Positions 44,472 to 52,723 of a DNA stretch of 64,000 nt are shown here, in pieces (within the stretch, counting starts at the first letter, position 1; each line of letters starts with the position of its first letter). A program made the translations under genes and the position numbers. The DNA is taken from positions 104,387 through 168,386 of the forward strand of contig JAAYVD010000053.1 of the NCBI GenBank assembly GCA_012517355.1, in the 5' to 3' direction. The notes under the pieces are model-generated. The model was not told the origin of the DNA and did no database searches. It saw only the letters and a program-made list of their open reading frames with translations. The stretch is from Candidatus Rifleibacteriota bacterium (GTDB taxonomy: Bacteria > Muiribacteriota > Ozemobacteria > Ozemobacterales > Ozemobacteraceae).

Positions 44472-45760
44472 TCAGGGCCCACCCAACTCCCAGAGGCGGA
44501 CATCCTCCGCTGCCCGGGCCGCGGCCGGGGAGCCGAGCTGTCGATAGAGCGCGGCCCGCCCGCGCAGAAAGGCCTCCTCCCAGGGGGCGACCCCGGCGGG
44601 GCCCCTGCCGATCAGCCCCATCACCAGGGGGGTCAGATACCCCCAGAGGATGGCCGGCAAAAGGACCAGAGCTCCGGTGACGATCGCCCAGCCCAGGACC
44701 CGCTCGGGAAACCGCGGCCAGGAAGCCTGGGCCCAGGATGCCAGCAGGACGAGCCGGTCCCCCAAAGCCCAGCCCAGGGCCAGACCCAGGGCGAGCAAGG
44801 CGCAGCCGAACGTCAGTTCCCGCCGGGTGGGTTGGTCCCGGCGTCCCGGCCAGGCATAGACCAGGCCGCCGAGGGCCAGCCCCGCCAGAACCAAACAGAG
44901 GACAAGGCCCAGGGAATAGAAGGAACCCCCGAGCAACGGGTTCAACAACCGGTACCAGACCAACTCCGCCGAGAAGAGCGTGCCCCGAGGATGAACGCCA
45001 TCAGAATGGGGAGAGGACGAGGGTGGGCGTGGGAACAAGGTTCCAGGTCAGGGTCGGCCGCCGAGGGATGCTTCCCCCGAGCGGCGGTCGGCCCCGGCGC
45101 TTTTGTTCCCATCCCGATGAGAACCGCCGCAACGAGGGGGAACAGGCAGCCCAGGAAGAGGGTCCGTTGGAACCCCCAAGCCTCGACCCCCACAAAGGTG
45201 ACCAGAAGCACCCCCACCGCGCCGCCGAGCAGGTTGACGCTGGAAAGCAGGCCCAGGGCCCGCCGGGGCACGTCCCCGGGCTGGATGAGAAGTGTGGAGG
45301 CGGCTGGAAACAGCCCACCCATGCAAACCGTGGGTGGCCCCACGACAAGGGCGGCCATCAGGAACCGGACGAACAGGGCAAGGCCCGGTCCCAGGCCAAG
45401 TTCCCCCCCGAGAGCGAGGTAGGCTTGCCGACAGACGGCCAGAAGGGCAGGAGTCAGGGCCGAGGTGACCGCGGTTCCCACTGCCAGGGCCCGAAACAGG
45501 GCGAGAGGGTTGCGGGGAAGGCCCCAACCAGCGGAACCCGGATCGCCGGAGGGGGCCGTGCCTTCGCTCGACAGCAAACGGCCCCAACCAAGGCTTCCCA
45601 GGGCCTGGCCCACCATGAAGACGCCGAACACCACTGCGGAGGCCCGGGTCGCCACCCCGAACAGCCAGGAAAACTGGCGGATCCAGACCATCTCCATCAT
45701 CATGCTTCCGAGGCCCGTCAGGAACAGGCAGACCGGGACCATCACTCCAGGCGTGAACAC
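44472..45760 (-). pseudogene. Membrane-fused spermidine-synthase-like gene, frameshifted and internally deleted
   Basis: From GTG 45760 the frame encodes the N-terminal membrane domain of the SpeE-MFS-like family (LTGLGSMMMEMVWIRQFSWLFG, VGPPTVCMGGLFPAAS). Near 44985 the frame shifts: FILGA leads, after one missing base, into LFSAELVWYRLLNPLLGG, matching the gene at 46129. After TPLVMGLIGRG the frame jumps directly to PWEEAFLRGRAALYRQLGSPAA, similar to the extreme C-terminus of the gene ending at 50317 (PWNGLFLKLRRDVYRQTGDPAT). The whole methyltransferase-like SpeE domain and TPR-like region are therefore missing. Divergent from the neighbour at 46129. Not functional in this form. Confidence 0.7.
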
Positions 45761-46128
45761 ATTTTCCTTCCCTTCTCGGCTCTTCCGGCCACTTTAGCAG
45801 GTTTCCCCCCCGATGGCACCGCTCCGGGCGACCAGGGGGCGCCAATCCGTGCCACCTGTCAGCCGTTTGCGCCCCGAGCGAGAGGCCCGGCACGGGGAAT
45901 CACGGATTGATGATGGCACAGGCGGTTCCCCCCTCGACCGAACCTGGGGCAAACACGTTTCCAGCGGGCGATCGACCTGGACAAGGTCTTTCCGCCGCTT
46001 TCCCCCGCCGTCCCAGAGCCCCCTTCCCGCTCCCTGGAAAGGTTCCACCAGCGGACCACAACCATTCGAAATCCTCCAGTGCCCACCCAGCCCCCGGTTC
46101 GTGGTAGGCTCCTGAAATGAGGGAACCC
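45761..46128. other. Divergent intergenic region between SpeE-like genes
   Basis: About 370 bp without a gene. A GAAGGGAAGGAAA stretch upstream of GTG 45760 is a likely ribosome-binding site; a weak TAGGCT -10 at about 46104 may serve the plus-strand gene. Confidence 0.45.
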
Positions 46129-48198
46129 ATGCAGAACACCGGCAACTTCCTGGGACGGGAAGTGGGACTGGCCTTCCTGGGCGGGTTGGCCGGGCTGGTG
46201 CTGCAAAGCGGATGGTTCCATACCCTGCGCTTTGTTCTGGGCACCTCCACGGCGGCCATGGCCGTGGGAACAGCGATTTTCATGGGTGGCCTGGGCCTGG
46301 GCAGCCTCCTGATGGGCCCCTGGCTCGAACGGCAGGCCCGGCCCTGGCGGAGGTATGCCCAGCTCGAGGCAGGGATCGCCCTGCTGGGAACCCTCAGCCC
46401 ATTCCTGCTGGGTCTGGCCAAGGGGCTGACCGCGGCCCCCCTGCGCGTCGGCCTGGCGATCTTGGCCGTCGGGTTGCCCGCGGCCCTGATGGGGGGAACC
46501 CTGCCCGCCCTCGGCCGGGCGGCCCTGCCACCCGGGGCGGCCCCTCGCCACCCCTTCGCCTGGCTCTATGGCATGAACACCCTGGGCGCGGCGATCGGAG
46601 CGGGGCTGGGCTGTTTCTTCCTGTTGCCGCGACTGGGGGCCAGCCTCACATTGTGGACGGCCGCCCTGCTCGACGCCGGGCTGGCGTCCCTGGCCTGGAA
46701 CTGGGATCGGGCGCGGGGGCCGGCCCTGAGTCCATCCGATGAAACGGCTGGCGCTGAGGACGGCTCCCGGGCCCTGGAAGCGGGAGAACCAGCCGGGGCT
46801 GTCAGGGGAGCGGCCCTGACCGCCGCCTTCCTGACCGGGGCCGGCTTCTTTCTGATCGAAGTGGTCTGGTACCGCTTGTTGGGCCCCCTGCTCGGCGGGA
46901 CCGTCCAGGCATTCGGGGCCCTGCTCGGGGGCCTGTTGCTCGGGCTGGCCGGCGGGGCCCTGTTCTTGCCCTGGGTGCGGCTTCCGACGACCGGGCCGGA
47001 CCGCCGGTTCACCGTTGGGGCGATGGCCACCGCCCTGGCGATCGCGGCCCCGTTCGCCCTGGGGGACCGGGTGGCCCTGTGGGTGGCCGTGGCTCTGAGC
47101 GACTCACCGGGCGGGGGGTGGCTTCCTCCGGGCGCCCCGGTGGCCTTCGGAGCGGTGGTTTTGCCCGTGGCCCTGCTGGCGGGCTGGCTGACCCCCCTGC
47201 TGGTCCTCCAGGCAGGCCAGGGTCGGCCTGGCGTGGCTCGCCACGTGGGATGGCTGCTGGGAGCGAACACCCTCGGGGGGCTGGTCGGGGCCGTGGCGGG
47301 CGGGTTGTGGCTCCTGCCCGGTCTCGGGGTGAACGGATGCTGGCTTCTCTCCACCGGCCTGTTCGTCACGGCGGGGGTGGTGGCCCTCGAGGAGGGTGCC
47401 ATTTCGTCCCGGATCCTATGGTCGGGCCTGGGGATCGCCTGCCTCCTGCCTTTTCTTGCCACCGGCCCGACCGCTTTCTGGCGTCACTGTCATGCCCCGC
47501 AGACTGCCCAGATGATCCAGGGGAAATCCCCCGCCCAGACCCGCGACATCATGTCCGCGGCACGGCGTCGCGTCATCTGGGAGCGGGAAGGGGTGGAAAC
47601 CGCCCTCGCCATCTCCAACGCCGGAGGGCTGACCCTTCTGACCAACGGCAACGGGGAAGGCAACGTCACCCAGGACCAGGCCATGCTGATCAGCCTCGGG
47701 CTGGTGTGCGCGGCGCGGCACCCCGCCCCGCGCGACGCGCTGGTCATCGGCCAGGGAACAGGTTGCACCGCGGGCTGGCTGGCTGAGATACCGGGTCTGG
47801 AACGGGTCGACGTGTTCGAACTGGAACCTCTCCTGATGGAGATGGCCAGCCGCTGCGCCGTCCTCAACCATGACGTGCTGCGGAACCCGCGGGTTCACCT
47901 GCAGTTCGGCGACGGGCGCCAACTGCTGCAGGCGGCCAACGAGACCTGGGACCTCATCGTCAACGGCCCCTCCAACCTGTTCCGGGCCGGGATGGCCGGG
48001 CTCTATTCGCAGGACTTCTTCCGGGTGGTGGCCGGCCGTTTGCGGCCGGGCGGCCTGTTCGGGCTCTGGGTGCAGGTCTACGAGATCGATGGGGAAGCCC
48101 TGCAGATCGTCATCCGCACCCTGCAGAGCGTATTCCCCCACGTCGAGGGATGGGAACCCCTTTCGCCTCGAAGTAGACGTTGGCCATGGCCTCGTTGA
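46129..48198 (+). CDS. Membrane-fused spermidine-synthase-like protein, C-terminally truncated
   Basis: The product has 689 residues and about 10-12 hydrophobic segments (about 10-450), followed by a Rossmann-fold SpeE-like domain: DALVIGQGTGCTAGWLAEI, VDVFELEPLLMEMA, FGDGRQLL, DLIVNGPSNLFRAG. True spermidine synthases have an aspartate-rich DxIxxDSxDP loop. Here it is NGPSN, so aminopropyl transfer from decarboxylated SAM is doubtful, although nucleotide binding could persist. The natural end is lost: homology stops at VFPHVEGWE (about 48155), where an inverted prepilin fragment begins, and the last 12 residues are foreign. ATG 46129 with GAGGG upstream is preferred over 46117. Confidence 0.75.
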   Translation: MQNTGNFLGREVGLAFLGGLAGLVLQSGWFHTLRFVLGTSTAAMAVGTAIFMGGLGLGSLLMGPWLERQARPWRRYAQLEAGIALLGTLSPFLLGLAKGLTAAPLRVGLAILAVGLPAALMGGTLPALGRAALPPGAAPRHPFAWLYGMNTLGAAIGAGLGCFFLLPRLGASLTLWTAALLDAGLASLAWNWDRARGPALSPSDETAGAEDGSRALEAGEPAGAVRGAALTAAFLTGAGFFLIEVVWYRLLGPLLGGTVQAFGALLGGLLLGLAGGALFLPWVRLPTTGPDRRFTVGAMATALAIAAPFALGDRVALWVAVALSDSPGGGWLPPGAPVAFGAVVLPVALLAGWLTPLLVLQAGQGRPGVARHVGWLLGANTLGGLVGAVAGGLWLLPGLGVNGCWLLSTGLFVTAGVVALEEGAISSRILWSGLGIACLLPFLATGPTAFWRHCHAPQTAQMIQGKSPAQTRDIMSAARRRVIWEREGVETALAISNAGGLTLLTNGNGEGNVTQDQAMLISLGLVCAARHPAPRDALVIGQGTGCTAGWLAEIPGLERVDVFELEPLLMEMASRCAVLNHDVLRNPRVHLQFGDGRQLLQAANETWDLIVNGPSNLFRAGMAGLYSQDFFRVVAGRLRPGGLFGLWVQVYEIDGEALQIVIRTLQSVFPHVEGWEPLSPRSRRWPWPR

Positions 48199-48365
48199 AC
48201 TTCGATTCGCACATCACCCGCATCCTGGCCTTGTGGCCCAGGCCCTGCGTCCGGCCGGCCCCGTGCTGGAGGGTGCCGAGGATGGGAACCATGCAACTCC
48301 CGGCGATGATGACCATCACCAGGGCCTCGACCAGGGTAAACCCCTTCTTCCGGGGCTTTCGGGCC
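48155..48365 (-). pseudogene. Orphan prepilin N-terminal fragment
   Basis: The minus strand encodes ARKPRKKG before FTLVEALVMVIIAGSCMVP, then ILGTLQHGAGRTQGLGHKA and SKFNEAMANVYFEAKG. This matches the prepilin head of the giant protein at 35684 (FSLPEALAMIII..., VGTIDSGLGRTKSLELKS, AESKMNDLLN). There is no start codon, no ribosome-binding site and no downstream body. It is wedged between the truncated ends of two SpeE-like genes. It may be the lost 5' part of the giant gene at 29220, which lacks exactly this segment. Confidence 0.75.
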
Positions 48366-50317
48366 AGAGTCTCTTCCTCCTCCTGCCGCGGTTCACCTCG
48401 ACCGGCTGCTGGCGGATCGCCGCCCTGGGCCTGATGGGCCTCGTCTTCGCCGCGGTCTTCGCCGGGCGGCGACGTGGGGAAGGGGCGACAGCGGCTTTTC
48501 TCCCGGTCGTCGTCGTCGTGGGTTCCACCATTCTGATGATGGGCACCGGGCCCACCGCCTTCTGGCGCCACGGTGGGGTGGCCACGGGCAGCGACTTTTT
48601 CCAGGGCCGGGCCACCGTCACCGAGATGACCGATTTCCTGCGGCTCAAGCGCCGCATCGTGGCCTGGGAGACGGATGGGGTGGAGAGCAGCCTGGCCCAG
48701 ATGACCTCGAACGGCCTGGCCGTCTCCTCCAACGGCAAGATCGATGGGAACTCGCTCCTGGACGCCCCCACCCAGGTCATGCTGGGCCTGCTCTGCGGAC
48801 TGTTCCACCCCCAGCCCAAAAGCAGCCTGGTCGTCGGCCTCGGCTCCGGCAGCACCGCCGGATGGCTCGGCCGGATCCGCCCGATGGAGCGCGTCGACGT
48901 GGTGGAGATCGAGCCCGCCATGGTCACCTTCGCCAGGAACTGCACGGCGGTCAACGCCGCCGCCCTGGACAACCCGAAACTGCACCTGGCGTTCAATGAC
49001 GCCCGGGAATACCTGCAGACCAGCCACCGGACCTGGGACCTCATCGTCTCCGAGCCTTCCAACCCCTACCGGGCTGGAATCGTCAGCCTGTTCACCCGCG
49101 AGTTCTACCAAGCCGTGGCCCAGGCCCTGAACCCCCGGGGGGTCTTCGGGCAGTGGGTGCAGAGTTACTCCATCGACAAACCCACCTTCGACACCATTCT
49201 CGCCACCCTGTGCTCGGTCTTTCCTCAGGTGTCTGTCTGGCAGACCGCCTCGTATGACCTGCTGTTCGTCTGCTCCCAGGAGCCCCTGGACCATTCCGTT
49301 CCCCGCCTCCGGTCGGCCATCCAGGAGGAACCCTTCCGGTCCGCCTTCGGCAACTGCTGGCGGGCGGACGACCTGGAGGGGGTCCTGGCCCGTTTCCTCG
49401 CCAACCCGGCCACCGTCCGGGCCTACCTGGCCAGTGTCCCGGCGGACCTTCCGCTCAACACCGACGACCGGATGATCGTCGAGTTCGGGTTCGCCCGCGC
49501 GGTCGGCAAACCCGTGGTCTCTCCGATCGGCCCCCTTCTCGCCAGCCGGAACCTTCCGGCCAACTGGAACGGATTTCGCGACGGGCCGATCGATCTGGGC
49601 CTGGTCCACGATCTCCGCAGCCAGATCTGGGCCCTGGAAGGAATGGTTCCCGGTCCCGGGATCTGGGATCCTCTGGCCAACCGGACCCGCATCACCATCT
49701 ACGACCGGTTCGTCCGTGGCGACCTGCAGGGGGTGAGGAGTGCCTGGAGCCGCATGGCCTCTTCCCCTGTCACCACCTACGATCTGTGCGTTCTGGGCGA
49801 AGCCCTGGCCGATATTGGCCACGGTTCCACCTCCGCCGTGCTCGATCTGCTCGAACCCCGCTTTCCGGGAGAGGCGGCCGCCATCAGAGCGCGGTGGTTG
49901 TTCGGCAACCAGCGCTATGAGGAGTCCCTCCAGGAGATTACCCGGGCATTCACTCTCTTCCAGACCAACCCATGGACCAACCAGACCACCTTCGGGCGGG
50001 CGGTGGATTTCGCGGGCAATCTGGTGGACAGGGCCCCGGGCGCCGCGGAAAAGCTCTTCCAGGCAGCCCGGCAGCCGTTCTGTCTGTATGGCCAGGAGGA
50101 GAAACGGCTGGACCTGCTGTTGGGGGTGGCACAGCACGTGTCCCCCGAGGCCACCGTCGAGGCTTTGCACGAGTTCGAACCCGACACGCCCTGGAACGGG
50201 CTGTTTTTGAAGCTGCGGCGGGACGTCTACCGGCAGACCGGCGATCCCGCGACGCTCCTGGCCGAGACGGAGTATCAGCAGTTCCGCCGGGAGTCGGGTC
50301 GCCCCTCCGACGAGTGA
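48366..50317 (+). pseudogene. Membrane-fused spermidine-synthase-like gene, 5' truncated
   Basis: Homology to the neighbour begins abruptly at LFLLLPRFTSTGCWRIAALG, in the last membrane segments. A SpeE-like domain follows (SLVVGLGSGSTAGWLG, VDVVEIEPAMVTFA, DLIVSEPSNPYRAG, FGQWVQSYSID) and a helical TPR-like C-terminal region of about 330 residues. The catalytic loop reads SEPSNP, again without the spermidine-synthase aspartate. An in-frame ATG at 48434 could still start translation of about 627 residues, so a soluble product is possible. The missing 5' part has been replaced by the inverted prepilin fragment. Confidence 0.7.
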
Positions 50318-50335
50318 ACCCCGCGGCACCAGGGC

Positions 50336-50500
50336 GGTCGGCCCCTTTGCCGTGCGCGAACCCCGCGTTTCGCGCCGCCATCCGTGGCAGCAAAGGGGAT
50401 GCCCTTCCGGCGGCGTGTCGGTCGGCCTCTTTGCGGTGCGCGAAACCCGCGTCTCGCGTCGCCATCCTGGCCGGTGGGGAGGGACGGCCGCTTCGTGGCG
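50336..50500 (+). repeat. Two tandem palindromic elements (84 and about 81 bp)
   Basis: Units begin at 50336 and 50420. The first is well preserved, the second decays towards its right end. They lie just after the stop of the truncated SpeE-like gene. The rest of the gap to 50703 holds only the operon-3 promoter. Confidence 0.85.
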
Positions 50501-50656
50501 GTTGGCCCCAAGCCGATACGCGACCCGGGGGAAGCCCGGGGCGGCCAACGAAGGCAGGAGGCGGGCGCTCCAGGGATGACCAGCCGACTTCGGGCGGAAA
50601 CGCGGAAGATCCGTCGGTCGCGGGAACGGCCTCCCGGTGAAGCAAAATTCTTTGCA

Positions 50657-50685
50657 TTGACTTTGCCCCAACCCCGACCTAGATT
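50657..50685 (+). promoter_or_regulatory. Sigma-70-type promoter for pilin operon 3
   Basis: TTGACT (50657-50662) and TAGATT (50680-50685) are separated by 17 bp, in an AT-rich patch that begins with AGCAAAATTCTTTGCA. Confidence 0.7.
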
Positions 50686-50703
50686 GGATTCAAAGGCATC
50701 CCG

Positions 50704-51261
50704 ATGAGGTGGTCGATGGGCTGGAACGGAACCAAAGGGTTCTCTTTCATGGAGATCCTGTCGGTGATCTCCCTGGTCGCCATCCTCGCCTCCATCGGTC
50801 TGCCTTCCGTATCCTCCTTCCACGCGTCGCAGCAGACGAGCGCGACCGCCAAGATCTTCCTGGCCGACGTCCGCCTCGGCCGGTATGAGGCCATCCGCAC
50901 CGGCGTCCCGCATCGCCTGGTCCTTTCCGCTTTGGCCACCGAGAACAGCTATCGGGTCGAGGCGCTCGACCTGCCCCCGGAAGACGGCATCACCCCCGCC
51001 CAGTTTGCCGACGACACCAACTGGCAGTCGGTCCTCGACGGCAAGGAGCGCACCCTCGATGCCACCGTCTCGGTCGCGGTGTCGCGCGCCACCACCGTCT
51101 ATTTCACTCCGGAAGGCCGGGTCACCGAGGACTGGGTTCCGGGGATGGAACCGACCCCCCTGGTTCCCCGACGGGTGGACTTTTCGTATGGGAACGCCGT
51201 CATGAGCGTGACCCTCAACGGGTTCGGAGGGCTGTCCAGCACGGAGTTCTATGAGGAATGA
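50704..51261 (+). CDS. GspH/FimU-like minor pseudopilin (operon 3)
   Basis: The product has 185 residues. The leader ends NGTKG before FSFMEILSVISLVAILASIGLP, with E5. QTSATAKIFLADVRLGRYEAIRTG is the GspH region, and the C-terminus LNGFGGLSSTEFYEE matches its paralogues. First gene of operon 3, 18 bp after the -10 element. ATG 50704 has AAAGG at 7 bp; an in-frame ATG at 50716 with GAGGTGG is an equally good start. Confidence 0.87.
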   Translation: MRWSMGWNGTKGFSFMEILSVISLVAILASIGLPSVSSFHASQQTSATAKIFLADVRLGRYEAIRTGVPHRLVLSALATENSYRVEALDLPPEDGITPAQFADDTNWQSVLDGKERTLDATVSVAVSRATTVYFTPEGRVTEDWVPGMEPTPLVPRRVDFSYGNAVMSVTLNGFGGLSSTEFYEE

Positions 51262-52030
51262 ACGTCGGGCCCCTCGCCCGGCGCGGAACCGGGGTTTCGC
51301 GCCGCCCTTCCTGAAGGCAGGAAGGCATGGCGGGCACAGGGCCTTCACCCTGGTGGAGATCATGATCGCCACCATGGTCATGGCCATGATGCTGATTTCC
51401 CTGCTGGGGTTCGTCCACATCACCTCGACGACCTGGCAGCGCACCGACCAGCAGATCAACCTGACGGCCGAAGCCAACATGGTGATCGAGACCCTGAAAT
51501 TCTATGCCGAGAACGCGGCCACCATGACCCCGCCCTACGACCCCACCACCCCCCAGCAGACGGGAACCCCCAGCTTCACCATCTTCGTGGCCACCGGCAG
51601 CATCGAGGCCGGAACGGAATTCACCGGCACGGTGAGCGTCAAGTTGCAGCGGCCGCCCGGCCAGCCGGACGTGCTGGTATCCACCTACACCACCTACTCT
51701 CCGACCGGTGCGGAAAAGATCACCTTCAAGACCGTAAACGAGTGGGATGGAGCGTTCGGGATCAGCGCCGTTTCGCTCAACCGGTTCATCGGCACGCTGA
51801 CCGAGCATCTCGCCTCCCTCACCGTCCAGCGCACCACCATGAACAACCTGGACGTCTACCTCCGGCTGGAAAGCCCCTCCCTGGGCGAGACCTACGACGC
51901 CACCCATGCCACGCCAGCCTTCGAGATCACCGCCACCCTGCTGGGCCCCAACCTGGCCACCGAGCCCCGTATCTGGTCGGCGGGCGGCAAGGCCAAGGGC
52001 GACCCCAAGGCGTTCGGGAAGGCCAAATGA
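51251..52030 (+). CDS. GspJ/PilW-like minor pseudopilin (operon 3) with repeat-derived leader
   Basis: The product has 259 residues. The prepilin helix FTLVEIMIATMVMAMMLISLLGF has E5, but the residue before it is alanine (GGHRA), not the near-universal glycine. The 31-residue leader (RRAPRPARNRGFAPP...) is encoded by a palindromic-element copy. The segment TTWQRTDQQINLTAEANMVIETLKFY matches the paralogues. The start overlaps the GspH-like stop by 11 bp. Prepilin peptidases can tolerate alanine at -1 in some systems; processing here is unproven. Confidence 0.82.
   Translation: MRNERRAPRPARNRGFAPPFLKAGRHGGHRAFTLVEIMIATMVMAMMLISLLGFVHITSTTWQRTDQQINLTAEANMVIETLKFYAENAATMTPPYDPTTPQQTGTPSFTIFVATGSIEAGTEFTGTVSVKLQRPPGQPDVLVSTYTTYSPTGAEKITFKTVNEWDGAFGISAVSLNRFIGTLTEHLASLTVQRTTMNNLDVYLRLESPSLGETYDATHATPAFEITATLLGPNLATEPRIWSAGGKAKGDPKAFGKAK
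51264..51335 (+). repeat. Palindromic element within the leader-coding region of a pseudopilin
   Basis: A shortened and diverged copy (about 72 bp) keeping GGGTTTCGCGCCGCC. It encodes most of the leader peptide of the GspJ-like protein. Confidence 0.6.
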
Positions 52031-52701
52031 CCCGGTGGCGCGGGCGGGAGGGCATGGCCGGGATGATCATCACCATCCTGGTCCTGTCCTTCCTGGTGAT
52101 CGTCCTGACCAGCGGCATCACCCTGGTCAGGACCGAACTGCAGGCCGGCAAGACGGCCATGTATTCCGAACAGGCGCGGGTCGCGGCCATGTCCGGCGTC
52201 CAGTTCTACATCGGTTGCCTGGTCAACGCCTCGGCCACCACCTTCGCCGCCGACCCCCGCCAGCGACTGCATTTCCTGGCCAGCTCGACCCTCAACGTGA
52301 CGGGCAACGCCAACCAGCAGGTGGCCACCTGGTCCTCCCCCCCGCCGAACTCGACCTATCCGACCATCGCCACCTCCACATGGATGTTTCCCGACGTTCC
52401 CCTCCTGTTTTCGGCCGAGGCGCCGGATGTTCCCTCCTCGACCCTGTTCATCCTCAAGACGTTCGCCCATGACGACAATGGGGTGGAACTGGCCAGCTAC
52501 GTCTACGTCAAATCCCTGGGCTGCTTCCGGGAAGTGCAGGGAGACACGGTCATTGCCAGCCACTATGCCCAGGTCCTGGCCCGGATCCTGATCAAGAGCG
52601 GCGAGCAGGAGGTCTCCCTGGACCGGCTGCGGAAGATGCCCGTCCAGATCCCGACCGGCACGGCGAGCCCGTTCCACACCAACCGCCCCCTGCCGTGGTG
52701 A
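52027..52701 (+). CDS. GspK/PilX-like minor pseudopilin (operon 3)
   Basis: The product has 224 residues. The leader MTRWRGREG is followed by MAGMIITILVLSFLVIVLTSGIT, a pilin helix without E5, then YSEQARVAAMSGVQFYIGCL. The C-terminal LRKMPVQIPTGTA matches the operon-1 paralogue. The start overlaps the preceding stop by ATGA. It lies 22 bp upstream of the giant gene, so gene order differs from operons 1 and 2, where the giant gene comes first. Confidence 0.8.
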   Translation: MTRWRGREGMAGMIITILVLSFLVIVLTSGITLVRTELQAGKTAMYSEQARVAAMSGVQFYIGCLVNASATTFAADPRQRLHFLASSTLNVTGNANQQVATWSSPPPNSTYPTIATSTWMFPDVPLLFSAEAPDVPSSTLFILKTFAHDDNGVELASYVYVKSLGCFREVQGDTVIASHYAQVLARILIKSGEQEVSLDRLRKMPVQIPTGTASPFHTNRPLPW

Positions 52702-52723
52702 CCCCCGAAAGGAGGGTTGTCCG

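Noticed and set aside
46129..50317. Functional spermidine synthases
   Set aside because: Copies are truncated and the catalytic aspartate loop is replaced by NGPSN or SEPSNP.
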